Assembly: GCF_016765675.1 (NCBI RefSeq)
Contig: NZ_JAESWB010000168.1
Location: 1 to 64,000, forward strand
Reading direction: 5' to 3'
Length of the DNA: 64,000 nt
From: Neobacillus paridis
GTDB lineage: Bacteria; Bacillota; Bacilli; Bacillales; Cytobacillaceae
Shown here: in pieces, positions 34,180 through 43,864 of the stretch
How positions within the stretch are numbered: the stretch's first letter is position 1
Layout: every line of letters begins with the position of its first letter
The notes under the pieces: generated by a model
The model's database searches: none
What the model was told of the DNA's origin: nothing
Seen by the model: only the letters and a program-made list of their open reading frames with translations
Translations under genes and position numbers: made by a program

Positions 34180-36777
34180 GTGGATATAAACCGGATGACA
34201 GAGCGGCTGCAACAAGGGATTATGGACGCACAGACATTAGCAATTAAAAAGAATCACCAAGAAATTGATGAGGCCCATTTATTCTTGTGCTTAATCGATC
34301 AAGAGGATAGCTTGATTTCCATGATATTGGAACGAACTGGAGTCCCTTCGCAAGAAGTGAAGGAACGTTTATTAAAGTCACTAGCGAAAAAGCCTGAAGT
34401 TAGCGGGAGTGGAGCTGAGCAGGGAAAACTTTATATCACTAATAAAATGCAAAAGTTATTGGTTAATGCTGAGGAATTTGCCAAAAATTTCTCCGATGAG
34501 TATATTTCCGTCGAACATATTCTGTTAGCTGCTGTTAATGCAAGTGAATCCGAATTAAAAAAAATCATCCAATCCTATGGCCGTTCTGCCGAAGACATTC
34601 TCAAAACAATAAAAGAGATAAGGGGGAATCAAAGGGTGACATCACAAAATCCGGAATCTGGATACGATGCGTTGAAAAAGTACGGAAGGGATCTTGTCGC
34701 AGAGGTAAAGGCGGGTAAGCTGGATCCGGTGATCGGCAGGGATGCGGAAATCCGTAATGTGATTCGAATTTTATCACGGAAGACAAAAAATAATCCTGTG
34801 TTAATCGGTGAACCTGGCGTTGGAAAAACGGCCATTGTCGAGGGCTTGGCGCAAAGAATTGTTAGAAAAGATGTACCTGAAGGATTAAAAGATAAAACCA
34901 TTTTTGCGCTTGATATGAGTTCACTCATTGCCGGTGCAAAGTTTAGAGGGGAATTTGAAGAAAGGTTAAAAGCTGTTTTAAATGAAATTAAAAAAAGCGA
35001 AGGGCAAATATTGTTGTTCATTGATGAAATTCATACAATTGTTGGCGCCGGACGAACAGACGGGGCAATGGATGCCGGAAATATGCTAAAGCCGATGCTC
35101 GCTCGTGGTGAGCTGCATTGTATTGGTGCCACAACGCTGGATGAACATCGAAAATATATTGAAAAAGACCCGGCATTAGAGCGGAGATTTCAACAGGTAT
35201 TAGTCCAAGAACCGACGGTGGAAGATACAATCTCGATTTTAAGGGGCTTAAAGGAACGATTTGAGGTGCATCATGGGGTAAAAATTCATGACCATGCCTT
35301 AGTCGCAGCGGCAACTTTATCTGACCGTTATATCAGCGATCGCTTTTTACCGGATAAAGCCATCGACCTCGTTGATGAAGCATGTGCGATGATCCGTACC
35401 GAGATTGATTCGATGCCGACAGAGTTGGATGAAGTAACACGCCGGGTGATGCAGTTGGAAATTGAAGAAGCGGCCTTAAAAAAGGAACAAGATGAGGTTA
35501 GTAAACAACGGCTGGTGAGTTTGCAAAAAGAACTGGCGGATTTAAAAGAACAGGCCAATACAATGAAGGCAAAATGGCTGGAGGAGAAACAAAATATTAC
35601 GAAATTACAGGAAAAACGTGAGCAAATTGAAAAACTCCGCCGCGAACTTGAACAAGCGGAAGATAAATATGATTTAAATCGGGCTGCCGAGCTCCGTCAC
35701 GGCCTGATTCCAACAGCCGAGAAAGAACTTAAAGAGCTGGAAACGGCTGCGCAAAAGGATGATAAGCTGCTGCGGGAAGAGGTTACTGGTGAGGAAATTT
35801 CCAATATTGTTTCAAGATGGACAGGTATCCCGCTCGCAAAATTAGTGGAAGGGGAACGAGAAAAACTGTTGAGATTGGAATCGATTCTCCATGAAAGGGT
35901 AATTGGTCAAGATGAGGCCGTCAATCTTGTTGCCGATGCCGTATTGCGGGCTCGGGCCGGAATTAAAGATCCAAACCGGCCAATCGGTTCCTTCTTATTT
36001 CTCGGACCGACAGGGGTAGGAAAAACAGAATTGGCCAAAGCGTTAGCTGAATCTTTATTTGACAGTGAGGAGCACATCATCAGGATTGATATGTCTGAAT
36101 ATATGGAGAAGCACGCCGTTTCCCGGTTAATCGGCGCACCACCTGGTTATGTGGGATATGAAGAAGGTGGGCAGTTGACAGAAGCTGTCAGAAGAAGACC
36201 TTATTCCGTTATCTTAATGGACGAAATTGAGAAGGCTCATCCGGAAGTATTTAATATCCTCCTGCAGGCTTTAGATGATGGCCGTATTACCGACTCGCAA
36301 GGGCGGGTGGTAGATTTTAAAAATACGGTTATTATTATGACATCTAACATTGGTTCACAATTTTTACTCGAGCGAACAGAAAATGAAATTGAGATTTCGG
36401 AAGCGGCAAGGGCACAGGTGATGAGTCAATTAAGAGCCCATTTCCGGCCAGAGTTCTTAAATCGGGTTGATGAGACCATCCTGTTCAAACCATTAGCCTT
36501 AACGGAAATTAAGAAAATTGTTGTCAAGATGTTAAAGGAGCTCGAAAACAGATTAAAAGAACAGCAAATTCATATTTCGGTTGCCGAGGATGCAAAGGAA
36601 TTTATTGCTGTAAATGGATTTGATCCAAATTATGGAGCGAGACCATTGAAGCGTTATATTCAACGAAATATTGAAACAATGCTTGCCCGTGAAATAATTG
36701 CCGGAAATGTCTACGATGGGTCGCAAGTTGAGATTATTACTGAAAATGGTAAACTGGCAATCCAAATTAATAAATGA
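34180..36777 (+). CDS. clpB: ATP-dependent disaggregase ClpB
   Basis: This 865-aa Hsp100 chaperone rescues aggregated proteins with DnaK. It has an N-domain (1-145), AAA1 with Walker A GEPGVGKT near 210, a coiled-coil middle domain (about 400-530, the feature separating ClpB from ClpA), and AAA2 with GPTGVGKT near 609. No ClpP-binding tripeptide loop was noticed. The GTG at 34180 follows AAAGGATG and gives [12 protein letters not shown], the family N-terminus. B. subtilis lacks clpB. Its final codon and stop belong to a repeat shared with the end of oppF. Confidence 0.96.
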   Translation: MDINRMTERLQQGIMDAQTLAIKKNHQEIDEAHLFLCLIDQEDSLISMILERTGVPSQEVKERLLKSLAKKPEVSGSGAEQGKLYITNKMQKLLVNAEEFAKNFSDEYISVEHILLAAVNASESELKKIIQSYGRSAEDILKTIKEIRGNQRVTSQNPESGYDALKKYGRDLVAEVKAGKLDPVIGRDAEIRNVIRILSRKTKNNPVLIGEPGVGKTAIVEGLAQRIVRKDVPEGLKDKTIFALDMSSLIAGAKFRGEFEERLKAVLNEIKKSEGQILLFIDEIHTIVGAGRTDGAMDAGNMLKPMLARGELHCIGATTLDEHRKYIEKDPALERRFQQVLVQEPTVEDTISILRGLKERFEVHHGVKIHDHALVAAATLSDRYISDRFLPDKAIDLVDEACAMIRTEIDSMPTELDEVTRRVMQLEIEEAALKKEQDEVSKQRLVSLQKELADLKEQANTMKAKWLEEKQNITKLQEKREQIEKLRRELEQAEDKYDLNRAAELRHGLIPTAEKELKELETAAQKDDKLLREEVTGEEISNIVSRWTGIPLAKLVEGEREKLLRLESILHERVIGQDEAVNLVADAVLRARAGIKDPNRPIGSFLFLGPTGVGKTELAKALAESLFDSEEHIIRIDMSEYMEKHAVSRLIGAPPGYVGYEEGGQLTEAVRRRPYSVILMDEIEKAHPEVFNILLQALDDGRITDSQGRVVDFKNTVIIMTSNIGSQFLLERTENEIEISEAARAQVMSQLRAHFRPEFLNRVDETILFKPLALTEIKKIVVKMLKELENRLKEQQIHISVAEDAKEFIAVNGFDPNYGARPLKRYIQRNIETMLAREIIAGNVYDGSQVEIITENGKLAIQINK

Positions 36778-36835
36778 AAACTCGCCGATTGGCGAATCTT
36801 TTAGGACGGTTCATGAGGCGTAGTTGAATTTATGC
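36771..36835 (+). repeat. Dispersed 3'-end repeat, copy A (after clpB)
   Basis: Starting with the last Lys codon and stop of clpB (TAAATGAAAACT), the sequence runs GCCGATTGG...CGGTTCAT..AGGC..AGTTGAA..TTTAT. It aligns with about 78 percent identity by eye to 56773-56839 after oppF. It holds a small TCGCC/GGCGA hairpin. Confidence 0.65.
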
Positions 36836-36863
36836 TTTCTTATTAGCTAAAAAATAATCAATT

Positions 36864-36899
36864 AAAAAGGTCTTCCATCATAAAATGGAAGACCTTTTT
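36864..36899. terminator. Bidirectional terminator between clpB and yjzD
   Basis: AAAAAGGTCTTCCAT pairs with ATGGAAGACCTTTTT around a short A/T loop. Confidence 0.92.
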
Positions 36900-36901
36900 G
36901 T

Positions 36902-37084
36902 TCAATGTTTTTCTACCGGCTGATTTGGAATAACTGCACCCACAATGAAAACAAAGATCGAAACGACTACAGAGATGACAGCTGCAGTTACAAAGTCAAA
37001 TTCGGCACCTTTCATCGAACTAACTACGTATGCAAGCATTTCAACTAGAAAAAACGACCAAAAGAATGTCCAAAAATAACGCAA
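36902..37084 (-). CDS. yjzD: YjzD family membrane protein (DUF2929)
   Basis: This 60-aa protein has two membrane segments (about residues 4-23 and 31-52) and a short polar C-terminus, matching DUF2929. Function unknown. The start is TTG 37084, after AGGTAGGTGA, with no ATG alternative. It is divergent from yjaU, as in B. subtilis. Confidence 0.82.
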   Translation of the reverse strand: MRYFWTFFWSFFLVEMLAYVVSSMKGAEFDFVTAAVISVVVSIFVFIVGAVIPNQPVEKH

Positions 37085-37249
37085 GATTTTTCACCTACCT
37101 ATTTCAATCCTTTATAATATTACCATATCCATTCAAAATAATAAACATATAGATCCAACGGTTTATCCTAAAAATTAGGCTAACTCCCTTACATCTTTTG
37201 TGAACCAACATACAATATGGTGAGGAAATATGTAAAAGGAGATTTACCG

Positions 37250-37972
37250 ATGGAAAGTCGAGCGTTTATGATGGATACCCAATGGAATATTATTTATTAC
37301 CCTGAAAGACCTACTGGATTTGCGGTTTTCATCATTGGTGACGAAAGACATTTTGTTGAAGAGAGCAAATGCTTTTGGACGCAAAATGAAGGTAAACAAG
37401 CTATCTTAAATGAGCTGAAAGATGCAGGGTACACCATTTTTTCCTCGAATCTGTATGGTCGGCACTGGGGAAGCCAACATGCTGTTGATCTGGCCCAGCG
37501 GGTTTATGAGAAAGTCATTCGCAGCGAGATTCTTAATACCAAGATTCATATTTTAGCAGAAGGAATGGGAGCACTTGTTGCACTAAAGCTTATTGAAAAA
37601 ATGGGTGAATCAATAAGGTCGATCATCCTCATTAACCCGATCTTATCTTTAAAACACCAACTTGAGCAGGAAAAAGAGCATAAATTTTTTTATAAAAAAC
37701 TCATTAGAGAACTAACGGCAGCTTATCAAATGGAGCAAAAAGAGCTTGAAGCTAAAATTGCCCAGTTGAGTGACCAGATTCAACTCCCTGAAAAAATATC
37801 GGTAAAGGTTATTCATGTCCTCGCAGGGGGCAGATCTTATAATCAGGCTAAACAATATAAGAACCTCTTGCAATCATTAACAACTAACCCAACCTTTATC
37901 GTTCCTGAAAAAAAACAACGGATCGGAAAAATTTGCATCGACTTTTATCAACTAAATGAATCAGAACTATAA
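37250..37972 (+). CDS. yjaU: Alpha/beta-hydrolase-like protein without nucleophile (YjaU-like)
   Basis: This 240-aa protein looks like an alpha/beta hydrolase: an oxyanion-type N-terminal strand, the elbow region HILAEGMGALVALKL near residue 106, and IRSIILINPIL near 130. At the elbow the usual G-x-S-x-G reads A-E-G-M-G, so the catalytic Ser is Gly and classical hydrolase activity is unlikely. ATG 37250 follows AAAGGAGA. The yjaU name rests on position before a yjaV-like gene. Confidence 0.65.
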   Translation: MESRAFMMDTQWNIIYYPERPTGFAVFIIGDERHFVEESKCFWTQNEGKQAILNELKDAGYTIFSSNLYGRHWGSQHAVDLAQRVYEKVIRSEILNTKIHILAEGMGALVALKLIEKMGESIRSIILINPILSLKHQLEQEKEHKFFYKKLIRELTAAYQMEQKELEAKIAQLSDQIQLPEKISVKVIHVLAGGRSYNQAKQYKNLLQSLTTNPTFIVPEKKQRIGKICIDFYQLNESEL

Positions 37973-38049
37973 TCCCACCTCCTCAGTAGAAATAATTCCT
38001 TCGTGAGTCGCATACGATACACTAAGGTTAGATTGAGGAGGTAAAACTT

Positions 38050-38871
38050 ATGGACAAGGCCGTAATTGTCGGTAGTTATCATTTTGTAGGCTTTGAGCTC
38101 TGTCAATCATTATTGAATAAAGGAATTGAAGTTACCGGCATTCCTCTTGCAGCAAAGTCCGATCCATTTCTGGAGGATAAAAAACTGGAAATTGGCCGAA
38201 ATGCAAATTTTACCGAAATTTCCATCTCACAGTTAAACATTCATATGGATGAGGATATTAATAAGGAACAAATAGTTATTTTTTCACTATATGATCTTTA
38301 CATGGAGCAGGAAGAGTCACTATTACAAGTTGTTTTTGAGCCAGTAACGCAATATGTAAAACAGAATAAAGATCATACAAAAATGGTGATCCTCATCCCA
38401 ATACAGAAATTGTGCGAAAATATCCGTTATATAGATGAGTTTCTTGAACAAACGCGGGAGTGCGTTAATCATACACTATATATTTATCTTCCGGCGGTTT
38501 TCGGTCCGTGGCAGCCGCCGGTATTTCTATTTCACCAAGCGATTATCTCCTCATCGCAGGAAGGGACTATTTCATTATCGGAACGGGAATGGACTGAAGA
38601 TACTTTATATGTTACCGATGTTGCGGAGGCTATTTTTGACCTGATTGAATCAGGTGAACCAGGTCATTTTCTACTGGAAAGCGGCAGCAAACAATATCAG
38701 GAACAATGCGCCGCGTATGTAAAAGAAAAAATAGCGTTAACCGTTAACCCTCGTTCCCTGCCAATTGATGCCCAAATTCGCAAAGTTTCTTTGAAAAACT
38801 TAACCCCATTTCCTGAGGCCATTACCAAACAAGAGGAGCATGTGAAATATTATTATAAAAACCAAGTTTAA
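38050..38871 (+). CDS. yjaV: Rossmann-fold NAD(P)-epimerase-like protein (YjaV-like)
   Basis: This 273-aa protein has an N-terminal nucleotide-binding pattern, AVIVGSYHFVGFELCQSLL. The glycine motif is weak (G-x-x-x-x-x-G). IYLPAVFGPWQPP near 150 matches the extended-SDR sugar-epimerase pattern. No clear YxxxK catalytic pair was found. The substrate is unknown. The ATG follows GAGGAGG. It follows yjaU; med-comZ, which come next in B. subtilis, are missing. Confidence 0.65.
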   Translation: MDKAVIVGSYHFVGFELCQSLLNKGIEVTGIPLAAKSDPFLEDKKLEIGRNANFTEISISQLNIHMDEDINKEQIVIFSLYDLYMEQEESLLQVVFEPVTQYVKQNKDHTKMVILIPIQKLCENIRYIDEFLEQTRECVNHTLYIYLPAVFGPWQPPVFLFHQAIISSSQEGTISLSEREWTEDTLYVTDVAEAIFDLIESGEPGHFLLESGSKQYQEQCAAYVKEKIALTVNPRSLPIDAQIRKVSLKNLTPFPEAITKQEEHVKYYYKNQV

Positions 38872-38909
38872 CCTTGTACTCCAAAGCTAGTTGAATGATA
38901 TAACAACAT

Positions 38910-38940
38910 AAAGCTGCCCGCTCAAAAATAGGGCAGCTTT
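38910..38940. terminator. Bidirectional terminator after yjaV
   Basis: AAAGCTGCCC pairs with GGGCAGCTTT across an 11-nt loop and abuts the stop of the converging gene. Confidence 0.88.
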
Positions 38941-39274
38941 ATTTCTTTTTCCAGAACTTTTCAATATGCGGGTACACCTGTTGAAATAAAGGCTTTAATC
39001 CGCGGACAGACTCGATTAGTGTATCGATATTAACGATTAAGGCTTCCAGGTCAATATCATTTTGCTTAGTTGGAGGAAGGTCTATTGGCTGCTGAGCGGG
39101 GAACTGTCTTGATAACTGTTCTGCTCTCTTTGGACCAAACATTAAAGTAGTAAAGGGGTCGGCAACATCCTGTTGTCGATCTGGTTTATCATATTGATCA
39201 TTCGATTCCTCCAGGCCTGCAAAATTCTCTGGCTCAATCTGCTCCTCAAGATCATTTATTTCCTTGTCATCCAT
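38939..39274 (-). CDS. Acidic hypothetical protein
   Basis: This 111-aa protein has a very acidic N-terminal third (DDKEINDLEEQIEPENF), a DPFTTLMFGPKRAEQLSRQF motif near 39-58 and a C-terminal helix, then a basic end (HIEKFWKKK). There is no signal peptide or membrane segment. I do not recognise the family; the pattern recalls small spore or coat-associated Bacillus proteins, but this is a guess. ATG 39274 follows AGGAGG. It occupies the place of med-comZ-yjzB, in the opposite orientation. Confidence 0.6.
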   Translation of the reverse strand: MDDKEINDLEEQIEPENFAGLEESNDQYDKPDRQQDVADPFTTLMFGPKRAEQLSRQFPAQQPIDLPPTKQNDIDLEALIVNIDTLIESVRGLKPLFQQVYPHIEKFWKKK

Positions 39275-39369
39275 CAAAAGTCCTCCTTTTCACTGCATCC
39301 TACTCATTAAAATATGAACGAATGACTCAATCGGAATGTACATTAGCGGAAATAGGAGAGTGGAAACAG

Positions 39370-39415
39370 TTGCGAAATGAATGTTTAATTTGATAAAATT
39401 AGTACCAAGTCATAA
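39370..39415 (+). promoter_or_regulatory. fabHF promoter with FapR-type operator
   Basis: TTGCGA (39370-39375) and TAAAAT (39394-39399) are 18 bp apart. TTAGTACCAAGTCATAA (39399-39415) matches the FapR consensus TTAGTACCTGGTACTAA at 13 of 17 positions and overlaps the transcription start. FapR represses fatty-acid synthesis genes until malonyl-CoA releases it. Confidence 0.78.
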
Positions 39416-39472
39416 TAATTGATGTTAAATCTTAGAATATGATCTGTTTTTAAATTTAAAGGAGTTGGAAAA

Positions 39473-40405
39473 ATGAAAGCAGGTATTGTCGGTATGGGCA
39501 GGTATTTACCTGAAAAAGTACTTACTAATCATGATTTGGAAAAAATGATGGACACCACCGACGAGTGGATTCGAACACGAACAGGCATTGAAGAGCGGCG
39601 GATCGCAGCTGACGATATTAATACCTCGGATATGGCCTTTTTCGCGGCCCAACAGGCGATTGAAAATGCAGCTATAACGCCTGAAGAAATCGATTTAATT
39701 TTGGTTGCGACGGTTACACCTGATTCGCCTTTCCCATCAGTTGCCTGTAGAATTCAAGAGCGGCTGGGAGCAAAAAAAGCGGCTGCAATGGATATTAGTG
39801 CCGCCTGTGCCGGTTTTATGTATGGATTGGTAACCGCCAAACAATTCATTGAATCCGGCGTTTATAAGTATATTTTGGTTGTCGGTGTTGAGAAGCTTTC
39901 GAAAATCACCGATTGGACAGACCGCAATACTGCCGTTCTATTTGGCGATGCTGCCGGAGCCGCGATCGTTGGTCCTGTTTCGGAAAATCGCGGCATCCTG
40001 GCTTTTGAATTAGGGGCCGATGGAACGGGAGGAAAACATTTATACCAAGACGAATATATCATTATGAACGGTCGCGAAGTATTTAAATTTGCCGTAAGAC
40101 AAATGGGTGAGAGTTGTATTCATGTATTGGAAAAAGCGGGATTGAAAAAAGAAGATGTTGATTTTCTGATCCCTCACCAAGCTAACATAAGGATCATGGA
40201 GGCTTCACGACAAAGATTAGAGCTTCCGGAAGAAAAAATGTCCAAAACTGTAAATAAATACGGCAATACATCAGCTGCATCCATCCCGGTTTCACTCATT
40301 GAAGATTTGGAAGCAGGTAGAATTAAAGATGATGACATTATTGTGATGGTCGGATTTGGCGGCGGCCTAACCTGGGGAGCCATTGCCATCCGCTGGGGTA
40401 AATAG
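39473..40405 (+). CDS. fabH: 3-oxoacyl-ACP synthase III (KAS III)
   Basis: This 310-aa enzyme starts fatty-acid chains by condensing an acyl-CoA primer with malonyl-ACP. The catalytic triad is Cys112 ([10 protein letters not shown]), His235 (PHQAN) and Asn265 (KYGNTSAAS). The position before fabF corresponds to B. subtilis fabHA. The ATG follows AAAGGAG. It is 62 bp before fabF with no terminator, so the two form an operon. Confidence 0.96.
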   Translation: MKAGIVGMGRYLPEKVLTNHDLEKMMDTTDEWIRTRTGIEERRIAADDINTSDMAFFAAQQAIENAAITPEEIDLILVATVTPDSPFPSVACRIQERLGAKKAAAMDISAACAGFMYGLVTAKQFIESGVYKYILVVGVEKLSKITDWTDRNTAVLFGDAAGAAIVGPVSENRGILAFELGADGTGGKHLYQDEYIIMNGREVFKFAVRQMGESCIHVLEKAGLKKEDVDFLIPHQANIRIMEASRQRLELPEEKMSKTVNKYGNTSAASIPVSLIEDLEAGRIKDDDIIVMVGFGGGLTWGAIAIRWGK

Positions 40406-40467
40406 TAAAGTTCAACTACTTTGTGAAATTCAACTTTTTGTAAATGCTTGGTAAAGGAGATGCACAA

Positions 40468-41706
40468 ATGGAAAAACGTAGAGTTGTCGTAACAGGCGTT
40501 GGAGCGGTAACACCACTTGGAAACGATGTTGAAACAACTTGGAAAGGAATTTTGGCCGGTAAATCGGGGGTTGGTCCTTTAACAAGGGTTAATGCTGATG
40601 AATATCCGGCTAAGGTTGCGGCCGAAGTAAAAGATTTTAATCCGGAACTGTTTATGGAAAAAAAAGACGCTAGAAAAATGGATCGATTTACGCAATTTGC
40701 TGTTGCCAGCGCAATTATGGCAGTTAAGGATGCCACCTTAACGATTAATGAAGAGAATGCTCATCGTGTCGGAGTATGGATTGGTTCCGGCATTGGTGGG
40801 ATGGAGACGTTTGAACAGCAATTTGAAATCTTTCAAAAAAGAGGGTATAAGCGTGTCAGTCCATTCTTCGTACCCATGTTAATTCCAGACATGGCCACCG
40901 GTCAGGTTTCAATCACCCTTGGAGCAAAAGGCTTTAATTCCTGCACCGTGACCGCCTGTGCAACGGGAACAAATTCGATTGGAGACGCCTTTAAAGTAAT
41001 TCAGCGTGGAGACGCTGATGTTATGATTACAGGCGGGGCGGAGGCACCAATCACTCGGATGTCTGTCGCCGGTTTCTGTGCCAATACGGCACTTTCCACC
41101 AATCCGGATCCACAAACCGCAAGCAGACCATTCGATAAAAACCGTGATGGCTTTGTGATTGGAGAGGGTGCAGGGATTGTCGTTCTTGAAGAATTAGAGC
41201 ATGCCTTAGCCCGTGGTGCTAAAATTTACGCTGAAATTGTTGGCTATGGAGCCACTGGAGATGCCTATCATATAACAGCTCCAGCTCCAAATGGCGAGGG
41301 AGGTGCCCGGGCGATGAGAATGGCAATTACCGATTCAGGATTAAATCCAGAGGATATTGATTACATTAATGCCCATGGTACAAGTACGGAATATAATGAT
41401 AAATTTGAAACCCTTGCTGTAAAAGAAGTATTAGGTGACCATGCCTATAAAGTTGCAATGAGCTCAACGAAATCAATGACTGGCCATTTGCTCGGTGCGG
41501 CGGGGGGAGTAGAAGCAATTTTTACTGTCTTGGCGATGAAGGATGGTATCCTGCCGCCAACGATTAATTATCAAACCCCTGATCCGGATTGTGATCTTGA
41601 CTATGTAACAAATGCAGCCCGTCCGAAGGAAATTAAGGCAGCGATGAGTAACTCATTAGGCTTCGGCGGCCATAACGCAACAATCGTATTTAAAAAATAT
41701 GAATAA
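40468..41706 (+). CDS. fabF: 3-oxoacyl-ACP synthase II (KAS II)
   Basis: This 412-aa condensing enzyme elongates acyl-ACP and controls temperature-dependent unsaturated chain length. The catalytic residues Cys164, His303 (NAHGTST) and His340 ([12 protein letters not shown]) are all present. ATG 40468 is chosen for the AAAGGAGAT site; an upstream in-frame ATG at 40444 overlaps no site. Confidence 0.97.
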   Translation: MEKRRVVVTGVGAVTPLGNDVETTWKGILAGKSGVGPLTRVNADEYPAKVAAEVKDFNPELFMEKKDARKMDRFTQFAVASAIMAVKDATLTINEENAHRVGVWIGSGIGGMETFEQQFEIFQKRGYKRVSPFFVPMLIPDMATGQVSITLGAKGFNSCTVTACATGTNSIGDAFKVIQRGDADVMITGGAEAPITRMSVAGFCANTALSTNPDPQTASRPFDKNRDGFVIGEGAGIVVLEELEHALARGAKIYAEIVGYGATGDAYHITAPAPNGEGGARAMRMAITDSGLNPEDIDYINAHGTSTEYNDKFETLAVKEVLGDHAYKVAMSSTKSMTGHLLGAAGGVEAIFTVLAMKDGILPPTINYQTPDPDCDLDYVTNAARPKEIKAAMSNSLGFGGHNATIVFKKYE

Positions 41707-41708
41707 AA

Positions 41709-41755
41709 AAATCCCCACCAAAAGGCTCACACACGCCATGGGTGGGGATTTTTTT
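41709..41755 (+). terminator. Terminator of the fabHF operon
   Basis: AAATCCCCACC (41709-41719) pairs with GGTGGGGATTT (41741-41751), with a T tract after it. Confidence 0.9.
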
Positions 41756-41857
41756 CAGGAGTTCAATCTATACCGTTAAATCTCCGTCTTCCCGAACATC
41801 CCTTTAACTCAGTCATAAACTAAAAATAGTTAACTAAACGTAAATGGGGTGCTCAAA

Positions 41858-42643
41858 ATGGGGATTATCCGGACAGATGAATGGTTGAAAGAGGACTTCG
41901 ACCGTCCGGTCAAAATCTGTGAATCGCTCCTTCCCTACTTTAAAGGGCTGAAAGCAAATGAGATATACAATCTGCTGTTAAAATACGGGATGTACCGACC
42001 AGGTTGGCGGACACAGAAAAATTTGGAATCAATGATTGAAAATAATATCTGGAATCAGGTCGAGAAAATATTTTTTAAATATAAAACCAAGTGGTCAGGA
42101 ACTAATATACCTATATTTATCTTTCCCTTGGAGCAAAAAGGGGGGATTTTTTTCAGACAGGAAGTAAGAAATAAAGCAGGGGTTTCATTTCCGGATAAAA
42201 TGTTCCTGTTTTTGTCGCATTATGATGATCCAAAGGAACTTGAAGCACTCATTGTTCATGAATATCATCATGTATGCAGACTTCGGGCATTAAATAAAAA
42301 GATGGAAGATTATACATTACTGGACTCGATTATCATTGAAGGGCTGGCTGAATATGCCGTCTTAAAAAATTGCGGCAAAGAGTATGTAGCTAATTGGTGT
42401 CATATTTATTCGGAAAGAGAATTATCCTTATTTTGGAATCATTTTCTAAAGAAACAACTGGGTAAGAAAAAAACAGAAAGGATTCATGATGAGCTCCTCT
42501 ATGGCGGTGGAAGGATACCAGCATTGCTTGGATATGCTGCCGGGTATAATATTGTAAGGAATTTTTTTAAATCAGAAAATTATTCTACAAAACTATCTTT
42601 TAACATTCCAGCAGCGAATTTTATCGAAAAAATGGAAATATAA
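41858..42643 (+). CDS. yjaZ: DUF2268 zinc-protease-like protein (YjaZ)
   Basis: This 261-aa soluble protein has the zinc motif HEYHH (His134, Glu135, His138) and a downstream IIEGLAEYAVL near 160 that could supply the third ligand. It belongs to DUF2268 (YjaZ), predicted Zn-dependent proteases without known substrates. There is no signal peptide. ATG 41858 follows GGGGTG. It sits between fabF and the app operon as in B. subtilis. Confidence 0.85.
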   Translation: MGIIRTDEWLKEDFDRPVKICESLLPYFKGLKANEIYNLLLKYGMYRPGWRTQKNLESMIENNIWNQVEKIFFKYKTKWSGTNIPIFIFPLEQKGGIFFRQEVRNKAGVSFPDKMFLFLSHYDDPKELEALIVHEYHHVCRLRALNKKMEDYTLLDSIIIEGLAEYAVLKNCGKEYVANWCHIYSERELSLFWNHFLKKQLGKKKTERIHDELLYGGGRIPALLGYAAGYNIVRNFFKSENYSTKLSFNIPAANFIEKMEI

Positions 42644-42650
42644 CAGTAGA

Positions 42651-42678
42651 GAAGCCCATAAAATGGGGCTTTTTTATT
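42651..42678 (+). terminator. Terminator after yjaZ
   Basis: AAGCCC-AT pairs with AT-GGGGCTT, followed by TTTTTATTTA. Confidence 0.8.
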
Positions 42679-42718
42679 TATTTGAAGTTTTGCAATTGCT
42701 GTTGTTATAAAAAAAGTC

Positions 42719-42747
42719 TTGCAATTGTAATAATTCCGTAATAAAAT
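42719..42747 (+). promoter_or_regulatory. SigA promoter of the app operon
   Basis: TTGCAA (42719-42724) and TAAAAT (42742-42747) are 17 bp apart. TTGCAATTG also occurs 29 bp upstream (42690-42698) as a direct repeat. Confidence 0.65.
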
Positions 42748-42790
42748 TCTATTTAAATATAAGAATTATCAAACAAAAAATAAAAAGTGG

Positions 42791-42813
42791 AATTTTTTTC
42801 TGAGAAAAATTTT
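42791..42813 (+). promoter_or_regulatory. Imperfect CodY-like palindrome before appD
   Basis: This A/T palindrome is centred on CTGAG and matches the CodY 15-mer at about 10 of 15 positions. It lies within the app leader. Evidence is weak. Confidence 0.3.
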
Positions 42814-42841
42814 ATAGAATAACCGTTTAGGGGGATTCACA

Positions 42842-43864
42842 TTGAGTAATCAACCACTATTACAAATTCAAAATCTCCGTACTTCCTTTCGAATCGGAGA
42901 CGATTATTTTGCAGCAGTTGATGATGTCTCGTTGACAGTTAATGAGAATGAAGTGGTTGCAATTGTGGGAGAATCAGGATGCGGAAAAAGTGCATTGGCT
43001 ATGTCTATTATGGGATTGCATCCACAAGAAAGAACAAAGCTTGAAGGAAAGATCAATTTCAAAGGAAAAAATTTACTATCTCTTTCCACTAATGAGATGA
43101 ATAAGGTTAGAGGAAAAGAAATTGGGATGATTTTCCAAGATCCGCTAACTGCCCTTAATCCATTAATGACCTGTGGAAAACAAATAGAAGAGAGTATGAC
43201 GGTACATACCAATATGTCCAGTGAAGCAAAAAGGAAACGTACAATTGAGCTTTTGAAAAAAGTAGGAATACCGAATCCGGAACGAACTTATAAACAATAT
43301 CCTCATGAGTTATCCGGTGGTATGCGTCAGCGTGTAGTAATTGCGATCGCAGTTGCCTGTGATCCGCTGCTGGTCATTGCCGATGAGCCTACCACTGCTT
43401 TGGATGTAACTATCCAGGCACAAATTATGGATTTACTGAAGGATCTGCAAAACCAGACTAAAACCGGGATCATCCTTATCACCCACGACCTTGGTGTTGT
43501 CGCAGAAATGGCCGATCGTGTTGCCGTCATGTATGCCGGGGAAATAGTCGAAATAGCAGATGTTCATACTTTGTTTAAAAATCCATTACATCCTTATACA
43601 AGGTCTCTATTCAATTCTATTCCATCATCGACATCAACCAAAGATCGACTGCATGTGATTCAAGGAATTGTTCCTTCCCTAAAAAATTTGCCAAGATCAG
43701 GGTGCCGATTTAAAGATCGTATTAAATGGATTGGCGACAAGGAACATGAAGTAAACCCACTATTGCGCGAAGTTAGTCCAAATCATTATGTAAGATGTAC
43801 ATGTTATAAAAATTTCCACTTTTCAGATGAAGATGTAGGAGATATGAACTATGGCATTTCTTAA
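42842..43864 (+). CDS. appD: Oligopeptide ABC transporter ATP-binding protein AppD
   Basis: This 340-aa ABC ATPase has Walker A GESGCGKS near 42, the signature LSGGMRQR near 156, Walker B LLVIADEP near 178 and the C-terminal OppD/DppD-type extension. It energises import of oligopeptides through AppBC with AppA. The start is TTG 42842 after AGGGGGA. It overlaps appF by 14 bp. Confidence 0.93.
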   Translation: MSNQPLLQIQNLRTSFRIGDDYFAAVDDVSLTVNENEVVAIVGESGCGKSALAMSIMGLHPQERTKLEGKINFKGKNLLSLSTNEMNKVRGKEIGMIFQDPLTALNPLMTCGKQIEESMTVHTNMSSEAKRKRTIELLKKVGIPNPERTYKQYPHELSGGMRQRVVIAIAVACDPLLVIADEPTTALDVTIQAQIMDLLKDLQNQTKTGIILITHDLGVVAEMADRVAVMYAGEIVEIADVHTLFKNPLHPYTRSLFNSIPSSTSTKDRLHVIQGIVPSLKNLPRSGCRFKDRIKWIGDKEHEVNPLLREVSPNHYVRCTCYKNFHFSDEDVGDMNYGIS

